This document shows positions 1 through 6,863 of a stretch of DNA of 64,000 nt, piece by piece. Within the stretch, counting starts at the first letter, position 1. Each line of letters opens with the position of its first letter. This DNA comes from Helicobacteraceae bacterium. GTDB lineage: Bacteria > Campylobacterota > Campylobacteria > Campylobacterales > Sulfurimonadaceae. The position numbers were made by a program, and so were the translations under genes. The stretch covers positions 1 through 64,000 of the forward strand of contig JALWGC010000019.1 of the NCBI GenBank assembly GCA_027038835.1, in the 5' to 3' direction. Below the pieces are notes generated by a model, which saw only the letters and a program-made list of their open reading frames with translations, made no database searches and was not told the origin of the DNA.

Positions 1-111
1 AATATTCTCTTTCAATGCCTCATTCAAATCCTGCATACTTGGTAACCCAAAAGGGATTGTGGCACCTGAACCCCAAATAACCACTGGGGGTTTTTTTAAA
101 AACTTTTGCAC
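1..111 (-). CDS. SIR2-like domain protein, N-terminal 37 codons only (runs off the left edge)
   Basis: The minus strand holds an open frame that continues past base 1. After a basic stretch it reads VVIWGSGATIPFGLPSM (residues 10-26), the glycine-rich NAD-binding start of SIR2-type domains found in many defence proteins, followed by an acidic helix. The likely start is GTG at 111-109. It overlaps the TAG (113-111) of a short upstream frame in a TAGTG arrangement, which suggests translational coupling. SIR2 domains of this type often deplete NAD+ on phage infection, but without the rest of the protein neither the domain architecture nor the role can be stated. It could also be a non-defence NAD-dependent enzyme. 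Confidence 0.55.
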   Translation of the reverse strand, partial: MQKFLKKPPVVIWGSGATIPFGLPSMQDLNEALKENI

Positions 112-200
112 TAAAGTAAAAATTTTTCGACCTCTTCTTCCAAACTTAGTACCTTATTTTGTAATTGAGCATCCCCCGGATGCGAATACTCTTCAGGACG
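111..200 (-). pseudogene. Glu-rich C-terminal tail of an upstream reading frame, probably a remnant
   Basis: A 29-codon open stretch without a start codon lies between an in-frame TAA (203-201) and a TAG (113-111). It encodes a hydrophilic segment containing HPGDAQLQ and then a short coiled-coil-like, Glu-rich end. The TAG overlaps the GTG of the SIR2-like gene, as expected for the last gene of a coupled pair. The frame is cut immediately upstream by the palindrome at 200-241, so it looks like the 3' end of a gene whose body has been lost or replaced. I do not recognise the family. It could also be chance open sequence. Confidence 0.3.
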
Positions 201-241
201 TTAATGCTATGGCGTCGGCTTGACGGCGGTATAGCATTCAC
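200..241. repeat. 42 bp imperfect palindrome (hairpin element)
   Basis: The outer arms GTTAATGCTAT (200-210) and ATAGCATTCAC (231-241) pair at 10 of 11 positions around a GC-rich 20-base centre that can form a further CGTC/GACG stem. It lies exactly where the truncated upstream frame breaks off. It has no U-tract typical of an intrinsic terminator. It might be a dispersed palindromic repeat, a recombination site or a transposon-end hairpin. Confidence 0.4.
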
Positions 242-378
242 ACTTCCTGCCTTTTGATTCAACCATGTTTTGGGAAATTTTAACAAACATTAGCTAAGCA
301 ACTATTTAAATAGAATTAAATATAAATTCTAATCAATACCGATAATTCTTGTTAATTACAATATTTTTAAAACTTGCC

Positions 379-399
379 GCCGAATTTTTAAAAATCGGC
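379..399. terminator. Hairpin just after the toxin gene
   Basis: GCCGAATTTTTAAAAATCGGC is a 21-base palindrome with one mismatched pair, starting 6 bases beyond the toxin stop on the minus strand. The downstream minus-strand sequence is A/T-rich but has no clean U-run. It is probably the transcript end of the toxin-antitoxin operon. Confidence 0.4.
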
Positions 400-404
400 A
401 TAGG

Positions 405-677
405 TTAGTAAACCTTATCATGAATGTCGATTTTTAAAAATATAATCTTTTCATCCTCTATCACAAAGTCGATAATCACTCTATACTTCATATCTAAACT
501 GATGCTGTAAAATTTTTCAAGCGGAGGGTTAAGTTTGTGTAGTCGCAAAGAGGGATGAAAAGGGTCAGCCATCAAGAGTCGCAGCATCTTTGCATACTTC
601 TCTTTGAGATCGCTATGTTTTTTAAAAAACTTTTTTTCCTGTTTTTGGTAACTGTGCGGAAAAATAAGCTCAAACAT
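405..677 (-). CDS. RelE/ParE-superfamily toxin
   Basis: This 90-residue protein has the size and layout of a RelE/ParE-fold toxin: a basic helical hairpin (residues 10-35), then the strand RLHKL (45-49), then YRVII (65-69), and a C-terminal HDKVY (86-90). RelE-like members cleave mRNA on the ribosome and ParE-like members poison gyrase. The HP-x-L-RLHKL and terminal HD-x-VY patterns fit the RelE/YafQ-like side better, but this is not proof. Its ATG directly abuts the TAG of the antitoxin gene, so the two should be co-translated, with the antitoxin made first. Arg45, Arg66 and His86 are the plausible active-site residues. Confidence 0.8.
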   Translation of the reverse strand: MFELIFPHSYQKQEKKFFKKHSDLKEKYAKMLRLLMADPFHPSLRLHKLNPPLEKFYSISLDMKYRVIIDFVIEDEKIIFLKIDIHDKVY

Positions 678-929
678 CTACAGCTCTTGGATATGTTTGT
701 CTAACTCTTGGGTGTTTTTAACCGATTTGTAGTTGCTGTTTTGTATATCTTGCATCGCCTCTTTATATGCCAATTCCATCTCCAGCTCTTTGAAACGCTC
801 GTACTCATCTATCTTGAAAATGACATATTTTGGTTTGCCCCTGTATGTCAGCATCGCCATACCGTTGCTTGCTATCTCCTCATCGACCGCTTTTATCCCT
901 CTGTTTCTGATATCGACTACATTGAGCAT
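678..929 (-). CDS. Phd/YefM-type antitoxin
   Basis: This 83-residue protein starts with a beta/helix pattern (MLNVVDIRNRG, then MLTYRGKPKYVIF and KIDEYERF) like the Phd/YefM DNA-binding fold. It ends in a charged helical tail that would wrap the toxin. The frame could open at a TTG at 944. The ATG at 929 is preferred because a strong ribosome site, AAGGAG (941-936), lies 6 bases before it and because it matches family N-termini. The gene abuts the toxin gene. The palindrome just upstream is the likely autoregulatory operator bound by this protein and the toxin complex. Confidence 0.8.
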   Translation of the reverse strand: MLNVVDIRNRGIKAVDEEIASNGMAMLTYRGKPKYVIFKIDEYERFKELEMELAYKEAMQDIQNSNYKSVKNTQELDKHIQEL

Positions 930-942
930 AATCCACTCCTTC

Positions 943-967
943 AATTGTATAGTTCAACTATACAATT
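943..967. promoter_or_regulatory. Operator palindrome of the toxin-antitoxin operon
   Basis: Perfect 12 bp arms AATTGTATAGTT (943-954) and AACTATACAATT (956-967) flank one central base. It lies just upstream of the antitoxin Shine-Dalgarno sequence and overlaps the stop codon of the preceding gene (966-968). Position and symmetry fit conditional autorepression by a Phd/YefM complex. Confidence 0.7.
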
Positions 968-1931
968 ATAACACATCTAAAGCCTTTTTCAATTTTCTAT
1001 GCGCCTTTTTATCTTTTACGGCAAAACGCAGATAGCCATCGTCAAGATAATCGAAACTCCCACATTTTCGCACCAAAATTTTCTTTTTTAAAAGTTTGTC
1101 AAACACCTTTTTAGAAGCTTTTACCAAAAAGAAGTTGGCATCACTCTCAAAAACTTCAAAATGTTGTGCAAGTATCCTATAAAGCTCTTTTTTTTGTCTT
1201 TTGTGCTTTTTACGGCTTGTTTTTCTAAAAGCTTTGTCTTGGAGTCTTTGTATGAGAAACTCTGCATCGAAGCTTGAGAGCGCCCACATCGGCAAAGATA
1301 ACTTTTGGATATTTTCTTTTGATGAAAACACTGCACCTATGCGCACACCGGCGCATGCGTAAAACTTCGAAAACGACTGAATGATATAGAGCTTTTTATA
1401 ACTCTCTATCTCGCTTCGATAGCTTTTTAAATTTTCAAACTCCAAGAACGACTCATCGAGGATAACGGTGCAGTTTTGCAGCTTCCACAAGCTAAAAAGC
1501 TTCTTTAAGTCGTAGTATCTGCCATCTGGGGTAGCGGGATTGACAAAAACGACGATGGAGTTTTTCGGCGGTTTTTTGTAAAAGTTTTCAAAGCGGTTTA
1601 TCTTGAGTATCTTTTTACCCTCTGCCGCTTTTTCATACTCGCCATATAGCGGCGCATACAGAGCGACGGTCTTGCTTGGCAAAGTTTGCAGTAGATAAAA
1701 GATAGCACTACTTGCACCATTAAAAAAAGCTATCTGGTTTGGCTTGAGTTTATAGCGCTTTGCCACTCTTTTTTTTAACTTCTTGTAGCGAAAATCATAG
1801 TAGCGCACCACATCCACCTTAGGGTAAAACAGCTTTGTGTGAAGATTGATATTTGAAGAGAAGTCGATTATCTCTTCGGGTTTGCAGCCAAGCTTTTTGG
1901 CATAGCCGTAGATGTCGCTACCGTGTTTCAT
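966..1931 (-). CDS. cobD: L-threonine-O-3-phosphate decarboxylase (CobD/CobC-like aminotransferase fold)
   Basis: This 321-residue fold-type I PLP enzyme would make (R)-1-amino-2-propanol phosphate, the linker of the cobalamin lower loop. Visible features are the N-terminal HGSDIYGYAKKLG typical of the CobD/CobC group, DFSSNIN at 23-29, the substrate/cofactor Asn in NPATPDG (131-137), Asp159 in ILDESF, and the Schiff-base lysine Lys189 in QSFSKFYACAGVRIG. It overlaps the upstream kinase by 4 bases. The closest alternative is a histidinol-phosphate aminotransferase, but the decarboxylase-type N-terminus and the cobalamin setting favour CobD. Confidence 0.85.
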   Translation of the reverse strand: MKHGSDIYGYAKKLGCKPEEIIDFSSNINLHTKLFYPKVDVVRYYDFRYKKLKKRVAKRYKLKPNQIAFFNGASSAIFYLLQTLPSKTVALYAPLYGEYEKAAEGKKILKINRFENFYKKPPKNSIVVFVNPATPDGRYYDLKKLFSLWKLQNCTVILDESFLEFENLKSYRSEIESYKKLYIIQSFSKFYACAGVRIGAVFSSKENIQKLSLPMWALSSFDAEFLIQRLQDKAFRKTSRKKHKRQKKELYRILAQHFEVFESDANFFLVKASKKVFDKLLKKKILVRKCGSFDYLDDGYLRFAVKDKKAHRKLKKALDVL

Positions 1932-2692
1932 AAGAGCTGCTTCGCCTTTTTTGTTCTTTTGTAGTGTGCCACTCGTCTTAAAGCATAGTAAAACTTTGCG
2001 TAGCGCATACCGTTTTGCAGTGCTTCTTTGGTCATCTTTTTAGTGTTGTTTTGATTGTAAATCCGCAAAAAGAGTTCGACAACCCCTGCTTTATTCTCCA
2101 CTCCAAAAGCCACAAGCGCCACTCCGGCGTCAAAAGCCGCTTCCCCGCATCCCGAATCTCCAAAATCAAACACGCCTATCTTGTTAGCCTCAAAAACTGC
2201 ATTGTCCAAAAAGAGATCACCGTGGATAAAGCACTCATTTTTTAGCTTGTAGCAGATAAGCTCTTCAAACCGTTTAAAATAGAAAAAAAAGTGCTTTTTT
2301 GTAAAACGAAGCTCTTTTTTTATAACTTTCTCATCATAAAAAGGCTTCTTGCAGGGTAGATTAAGCGTATGAAGCTTTTTTAAAAACCTTGCAAGTGCGG
2401 CTATATGGGGGTATTTTGGATATTTTAGCTGCTTGCCTCCCAGTCTGCTGTAGAGATGCCACCCCCCTGATGAAGCTAACAAAACAGGAACGTTCAGCCC
2501 CTCCTTTTGCATATGCTTCAAGAGCTTTTTTTGGGTTTGTTGTCCCTTGTTTTCAAACTTTTTGATGACATAGTGTGTAGTTAGGTAGGTAGTATCTACA
2601 AGACCGTTTGTAGTTTCTTGAAGTGTGTCTATCTCAAACTCGCTAAAAAGCTCTTTGGCTTTTTCAAGCGTCAAAGGTGTTTTTACTCCCAC
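1928..2692 (-). CDS. APH/homoserine-kinase-II-fold phosphotransferase, candidate L-threonine kinase
   Basis: This 254-residue protein has the aminoglycoside-phosphotransferase/choline-kinase fold: an ATP lysine in VIKKF (43-46), the catalytic FIHGDLFLDN (155-164) and the metal-binding VFDFGD (174-179). Type II homoserine kinases share this layout. It is sandwiched, with overlaps at both ends, between a Cys-rich cobalamin-associated protein and the threonine-phosphate decarboxylase. That enzyme's substrate is L-threonine phosphate. I infer, without direct evidence, that this kinase supplies it, replacing the GHMP-family PduX or the BluE kinase. A homoserine kinase role (ThrB) remains possible. 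Confidence 0.65.
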   Translation of the reverse strand: MGVKTPLTLEKAKELFSEFEIDTLQETTNGLVDTTYLTTHYVIKKFENKGQQTQKKLLKHMQKEGLNVPVLLASSGGWHLYSRLGGKQLKYPKYPHIAALARFLKKLHTLNLPCKKPFYDEKVIKKELRFTKKHFFFYFKRFEELICYKLKNECFIHGDLFLDNAVFEANKIGVFDFGDSGCGEAAFDAGVALVAFGVENKAGVVELFLRIYNQNNTKKMTKEALQNGMRYAKFYYALRRVAHYKRTKKAKQLL

Positions 2693-3111
2693 TTACACCC
2701 TTTCATGATCTCCATCCAGTCAATATTAAAGTGCTTTTTTACATACTCTTTGGAGTGCGGTACGCTGCATCCGCTGCAGTTTTGATGTATCTTCTCTCCA
2801 TAAACTCCGGCTCTTCCCTCTTTGGAGTCGATGGAGCAAAAACTATAGCGAGTTTTATCATCTACCTTGTCTATACCTGCATCGTTAAAGCGAAAGTTAG
2901 GACAAGCGCACAAATAACAGTTAAGCTCCTCCATATCGTGGCACTTTCTTCCTTTAACATACAAAGGACAAAAATCCGTCTCATTTTTAGCCATATTGTC
3001 ATAATCGAAGTACTCTATAATCTCGTCAGCATCATATCCTTTTGCCACAAGTTTCTCTACTATCTTTTTATGCTTTTTTGCATGTGCTAAAACCCATTCA
3101 CTATATCCCAT
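2683..3111 (-). CDS. Cys-rich small-domain protein linked to cobalamin genes
   Basis: This 142-residue soluble protein has nine cysteines (48, 57, 65, 68, 70, 92, 112, 115, 139), including CYLCAC and CSGCS, arranged like the cysteine-rich small domain (zf-like family) that often lies next to cobalamin lower-loop genes. Its N-terminal 40 residues form a helical region. A zinc or Fe-S site is likely. The biochemical role of this family is not established. It is the first gene of a three-gene overlapping operon with the kinase and CobD, so it probably works in the aminopropanol-phosphate branch or its regulation. Confidence 0.65.
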   Translation of the reverse strand: MGYSEWVLAHAKKHKKIVEKLVAKGYDADEIIEYFDYDNMAKNETDFCPLYVKGRKCHDMEELNCYLCACPNFRFNDAGIDKVDDKTRYSFCSIDSKEGRAGVYGEKIHQNCSGCSVPHSKEYVKKHFNIDWMEIMKGCKWE

Positions 3112-3152
3112 CGCTCAGCTCCAATTTTGCGAAATTATAGTAAAATAAACTT

Positions 3153-3329
3153 ATGAAATTTCTAAGAGGCTTTAAAAAACGCTACTTCAAGCTTACTATT
3201 ATCGCTATGTACTCATCATGGCACAAGTTAGCCGAGATTGCAGCTGCGTTTATGTACCATAAAAAGGCATTGGAGTATCAGGAGTATAAAACCTCTCCAC
3301 CAAAGCAATCCACTCTTCACTTAATCTAA
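3153..3329 (+). CDS. Small basic protein of unknown function, upstream of cbiM
   Basis: A 58-codon frame starts at ATG 3153 and ends with TAA at 3329, 22 bases before cbiM. The protein is basic at its N-terminus (KFLRGFKKRYFK) and has a mildly hydrophobic, helical centre with a Trp-His pair and a second His (SSWHKLAEIAAAFMYHKK). No Shine-Dalgarno sequence is clear. It is probably co-transcribed with cbiM. I do not recognise it. The histidines and small size leave open a role as a companion of the cobalt transporter. Confidence 0.5.
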   Translation: MKFLRGFKKRYFKLTIIAMYSSWHKLAEIAAAFMYHKKALEYQEYKTSPPKQSTLHLI

Positions 3330-3351
3330 AAAAACTTAAAAGGAAAAAAAT

Positions 3352-4041
3352 ATGCATATAGAAGCAGGAGTTGTAAGCGGCGCTAAGATGCTCCTTGGCT
3401 ACGCTACGGGAACGGCTGTTTTAGGTGCTACGGCAAAGGTAGCCTTTGAAAACATAAAAGAAAATGGAGTTGTTTCATTTTTACTCAAAAGCATCATCGC
3501 CACTGCGATAGTTTTTTCATGCTTTGAAATACTTCCACACTACCCTATTGGGGTAAGCGAAGTGCACCTCATACTTGGAACGACCATATATCTGCTCTTT
3601 GGACTAGCCCCCGCTATGGTGGGGCTTGCTCTTGGACTGCTTATACAAGGACTCTTTTTCGCACCCTTTGACCTGCCGCAGTATGGCATCAACGTCACTA
3701 CACTGCTTGCAAGCATCTTGGCACTGCACTACGTCGCTAAAAAAGTGATCCCAAAAGATACGCCATACAAAGATATAAGTTACTCACAGCTTCTTAAACT
3801 CTCCATCGCTTGGGAAGGGGCTGTCGTATCTTGGGTTGCGTTTTGGGCGTTTTACGGGCAAGGTTTTGGAGCGGAAAATCTCCAAAACGTTCTCTCTTTT
3901 GCAACAGCTTATATGGGCGTTGTCATCATCGAGCCAGTTGTAGATTTGGCTGTTTTGGCAGCTGTGAAGACACTTTATAAAACAAAAGAGTGCTCCCGCA
4001 TCCTCTTCGATGCAAGAGTCTGCACGGTAAAAGCGGTTTAA
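3352..4041 (+). CDS. cbiM: CbiM-family cobalt/nickel uptake permease (S component)
   Basis: This 229-residue inner-membrane protein with about six hydrophobic segments begins MHIEAG. The conserved N-terminal His2 is the metal ligand of CbiM/NikM substrate-binding subunits of ECF-type transporters. An AAAAGG ribosome site precedes the ATG. Position next to the cobalt chelatase gene supports Co2+ uptake. CbiN, CbiQ and CbiO are not adjacent, so the energising module must be elsewhere, or the protein acts alone as some CbiM proteins are reported to do. Confidence 0.8.
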   Translation: MHIEAGVVSGAKMLLGYATGTAVLGATAKVAFENIKENGVVSFLLKSIIATAIVFSCFEILPHYPIGVSEVHLILGTTIYLLFGLAPAMVGLALGLLIQGLFFAPFDLPQYGINVTTLLASILALHYVAKKVIPKDTPYKDISYSQLLKLSIAWEGAVVSWVAFWAFYGQGFGAENLQNVLSFATAYMGVVIIEPVVDLAVLAAVKTLYKTKECSRILFDARVCTVKAV

Positions 4042-4048
4042 ACCGCTA

Positions 4049-4072
4049 CTGGGGTTAACACCCCAGCTTTTT
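4049..4072 (+). terminator. Intrinsic terminator after cbiM
   Basis: CTGGGGT (4049-4055) pairs perfectly with ACCCCAG (4060-4066) around TAAC, followed by CTTTTT. A second palindrome, AGCGGTTTAAACCGCT, spans the cbiM stop. The hairpin overlaps the last codon of the convergent chelatase gene. Confidence 0.75.
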
Positions 4073-4891
4073 CATCTCTACTGCGATATTCTCTTTAAAA
4101 ATCTCTCTAACCCTTTGGAGTCCTAGCAAGTTGAACTTGCCACTCCCATCAAGATCACGAACGATAGAAGCATCACAGTACTCGCTTACCTCATCGCATA
4201 TCTCTTTCATATCGTTGTCGTAGTGGTTGCCGCTTACAAGTAAAAAAGGAACGATATTTACTTTGAGATTTGGATTTTGCTCCTTTTTTGCAAGTATCTC
4301 TTTTTTTATGGCATCTTTTACGGCATAAAACGGGTACTCGCCCTCTAGTGAGCAAGAGAGGTTGTTTGGGTTCAAGACTTTCAAAAAGTCCGCCGTATAT
4401 CGAACAGACTCCAGTCCTGCTAAGTCTAAAACAGGTACACCGTGGATGATGTAAAGGTTTACAAGCTCCTCATCGCCTTGTCGTATCTCCTCGTCCAACC
4501 ACTTCAAAAAAAGGGAACTCTCTTTTGTTTTATGTAAAAGGGCATTGGTATAGCGGATATTTGCCAAAGAGAACTCTCTAAAGCCTTTTACCATCTTTTT
4601 AAGCACCTCGTGTTCATCTGTCGGGAAGACGTTGATGGATGCTACTATATACTTTTTATACCCCTCCATATCGACATCCGCCATCACTTGGGGGAGATTT
4701 TTGTACTCTTTACCCTCTTTTGCAAGCTTTTTTATGACCATCTTGGAAGAAAATGCCATATAAACCGGTATGCCCTCAAAGGCTTCTTGGATGTAGTTTT
4801 GAAACTCGAAATAACGATTCTGCTCTATAACAGAGCCAAAACATGAAAGGATGATTGCCGTATCTTTGTTATAATGTCTGTATCTTTTCAT
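4055..4891 (-). CDS. cbiK: Sirohydrochlorin cobaltochelatase, CbiK type
   Basis: This enzyme inserts Co2+ into sirohydrochlorin, the committed step of the early-cobalt cobalamin route. The frame is open to 4972, but the start is placed at ATG 4891 (278 residues): a GATAGGTG ribosome site precedes it, the next motif is the family N-terminal strand TAIILSCFGSV, and the longer version would overlap the divergent cbiA. The catalytic pair of CbiK is visible as His150 in IIHGVP and His223 in SGNHYDNDM. No signal peptide is seen, so it is cytoplasmic. It is divergent from cbiA. Confidence 0.85.
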   Translation of the reverse strand: MKRYRHYNKDTAIILSCFGSVIEQNRYFEFQNYIQEAFEGIPVYMAFSSKMVIKKLAKEGKEYKNLPQVMADVDMEGYKKYIVASINVFPTDEHEVLKKMVKGFREFSLANIRYTNALLHKTKESSLFLKWLDEEIRQGDEELVNLYIIHGVPVLDLAGLESVRYTADFLKVLNPNNLSCSLEGEYPFYAVKDAIKKEILAKKEQNPNLKVNIVPFLLVSGNHYDNDMKEICDEVSEYCDASIVRDLDGSGKFNLLGLQRVREIFKENIAVEMKKLGC

Positions 4892-4934
4892 AAAACACCT
4901 ATCTAAAAAAATTTTCAAATTATAGGATATATAG

Positions 4935-6197
4935 TTGAACAAAGCCTTTATCATCTCCGCTGCAGCATCCAATCAAGGAAAAACCGTTTTGAGTATGGCA
5001 CTGCTGCATCACTTCAAAAACCGCGTGCGTCCCTACAAATGTGGTCCGGACTTCATAGACCCTCAGTTTCACCAAAAGATAACCGCCACAGCTTCGATCA
5101 ACCTCGATGGATACATCTGTAACGAAACACAGCTTCAATGGATGTTTAGCAACTACTTCGATAAAGAGATCGCCGTTGTAGAGGGAGTAATGGGGTACTA
5201 TGACGGGATGGACAAGGGAGCAAGTGCATACGATGTCGCAAAAACACTTCGTATCCCGACCATCCTTGTACTTGATGGCTCGGGTAGCTACATCACCGTT
5301 GCAGCTGTACTCAAAGGGCTTTGCGAGTTTAGAAAAAACAATACCGTTAAAGGGGTCATCCTCAATAAACTCTCTTCTGAGATGCACTACGAGCTTATCA
5401 AAAAACATATAGAAGCTGAACTTCCAGACATCACGATTATAGGATGGATAAAAAAAGATCTTCCAGCTCTTGCTTCGACGCACTTGGGTCTCGATCTCAA
5501 AGAGATAGAGAACTCCAAGCTTGAAACACTTGCAGATGAAGTACTCGAACATATAGATATAAAAAAACTCCTAAGCCTGACTACCTACACGCCACCGCCA
5601 AAACCGCCCTACCCCTTTCCAAGCTTTTTTCAAGAGGATAAAAAGTGCGTGCTTGTACAAGATGGAAACTTCTCCTTCGTCTATGCCGACAATATCGCTT
5701 ACCTCAAAGAGCGCTATAGCACACTCAAGATCATTCAAGCCACTAAGGATGAAGCCATCCCGGAGGATGCCGACATCGTCATACTTCCAGGAGGCTATGT
5801 CGAAACATATACAGCTTACAATCGCATAAAAGATGCCACAAAGTTTCAAACATCCCTTAAAAAACATATACAAAAAGGGAAAAAAGTCTACGCAGAGTGT
5901 GCCGGGCTTGTCTATCTTGGAAAACGATGCGATGAAAAAGAGATGCTAGGAGCGCTTGATATAACATTTACTCTTTCTCAAAAGAGAGAACGACTAGGCT
6001 ACTACAACAGCGTTGAAGAAAACACCACCCACAAAGGGCATGCCTTTCACTACACCAAAGTACTCGATGCTCCTCCTACAAACATCCTGCTTTACAAAAC
6101 AACACCCAAAACCGCCAAAGCGGGTGGCTGGAGAAAAGACAGCATCTACGCCACTTATCTGCATACATTTTGGAGGTTATATCCAGAGTTACTATAA
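4935..6197 (+). CDS. cbiA: Cobyrinate a,c-diamide synthase
   Basis: This 420-residue enzyme amidates the a and c side chains of cobyrinate using glutamine and ATP. The N-terminal dethiobiotin-synthetase-like ATP domain contains SNQGKT (12-17), GPDFIDP (37-43) and VEGVMGYYDG. The C-terminal class I glutaminase domain has LPGGYVE (284-290) and the nucleophile Cys322 in AECAGLVYLG. The start is TTG at 4935, the only start codon compatible with the conserved NKAFIISA strand. It overlaps the convergent bluB end by 6 bases. Confidence 0.9.
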   Translation: MNKAFIISAAASNQGKTVLSMALLHHFKNRVRPYKCGPDFIDPQFHQKITATASINLDGYICNETQLQWMFSNYFDKEIAVVEGVMGYYDGMDKGASAYDVAKTLRIPTILVLDGSGSYITVAAVLKGLCEFRKNNTVKGVILNKLSSEMHYELIKKHIEAELPDITIIGWIKKDLPALASTHLGLDLKEIENSKLETLADEVLEHIDIKKLLSLTTYTPPPKPPYPFPSFFQEDKKCVLVQDGNFSFVYADNIAYLKERYSTLKIIQATKDEAIPEDADIVILPGGYVETYTAYNRIKDATKFQTSLKKHIQKGKKVYAECAGLVYLGKRCDEKEMLGALDITFTLSQKRERLGYYNSVEENTTHKGHAFHYTKVLDAPPTNILLYKTTPKTAKAGGWRKDSIYATYLHTFWRLYPELL

Positions 6198-6812
6198 CAC
6201 CTTCACAACACTCTCTAAACTCTTCTCCTCCTCCCAGCCAAGCTTTTTTAGCTCCGGTTCATCGAAGAAGTAGTCCACATACCCAATACACAAATAGGCT
6301 ATGAGTTTTGCATCTTCTTTTGCTTTTACAACTTCTAAAACCGTTGCTTCATCCACTATGCTTACCCACCCCATCCCAAGATTGAGCGCTCTTGCCATAA
6401 GCCACATGTTCTCCACCGCACATACCACACTATACTCCCCAGCTTTTACAAAAGAGGTCATCCCAAGTGTCGGTTTTTTGGGTGGGTTGTAGAGTACAGC
6501 GATGTTGATGGGTGCTTCTTTGATCCCTTCGAGTTTTAGAGTGTCGTATAACGATGAGGTAAATACCTTTTTGGCTTTTTCGTTCTCTTTGACAAAGGAG
6601 TTGTAAACCGCTTCTTTTATCTTGGCATTTTTGATGATAACAAACTCCCATGGCTGCGAGTAGCCAACAGAGGGAGCATGCACAGCTGCTTGAAGGAGCT
6701 TTTGGAGTTTTTCCTCTTCTACTTGCTTTTTGACAAAACGCCCGCCTCGCACATCGCGTCTAGCTTTGATAATGGTTAAAAGTTTTTCGCTATCTTCTTG
6801 TGTAAAGTTCAT
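6192..6812 (-). CDS. bluB: 5,6-dimethylbenzimidazole synthase, BluB
   Basis: BluB cannibalises FMN with O2 to make the lower ligand of cobalamin. This 206-residue nitroreductase-fold protein shows the BluB-specific RRDVRGGRF (19-27) and HAPSVGYSQPWEF motifs, and a Gly-rich LGMGWVSIV segment near residue 145. That separates it from ordinary nitroreductases. It is transcribed opposite to cbiA and cbiC and converges on cbiA. Its presence implies that the cell makes its own dimethylbenzimidazole and sees at least some oxygen. Confidence 0.88.
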   Translation of the reverse strand: MNFTQEDSEKLLTIIKARRDVRGGRFVKKQVEEEKLQKLLQAAVHAPSVGYSQPWEFVIIKNAKIKEAVYNSFVKENEKAKKVFTSSLYDTLKLEGIKEAPINIAVLYNPPKKPTLGMTSFVKAGEYSVVCAVENMWLMARALNLGMGWVSIVDEATVLEVVKAKEDAKLIAYLCIGYVDYFFDEPELKKLGWEEEKSLESVVKVL

Positions 6813-6863
6813 ATGAAATTATACTATGCTAAACTTTCATTAAAAACATTAAAAAGTCGATAT

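Noticed and set aside
200-241. Integron attC site
   Set aside because: The ends do not match the RYYYAAC/GTTRRRY core pattern (GTTAATG has T in the third R position) and no integrase or cassette array is seen.
3112-3352. Possible cobalamin riboswitch in front of cbiM or other cbi genes
   Set aside because: No B12-box-like sequence or sufficient leader length is visible; the gap mostly holds the 58-codon gene, and other cbi gaps are too short.
4920-5552. A 210-codon minus-strand open frame antisense to cbiA
   Set aside because: It is the shadow of a clear CbiA frame, has no family resemblance, and would overlap both cbiA and cbiK starts.
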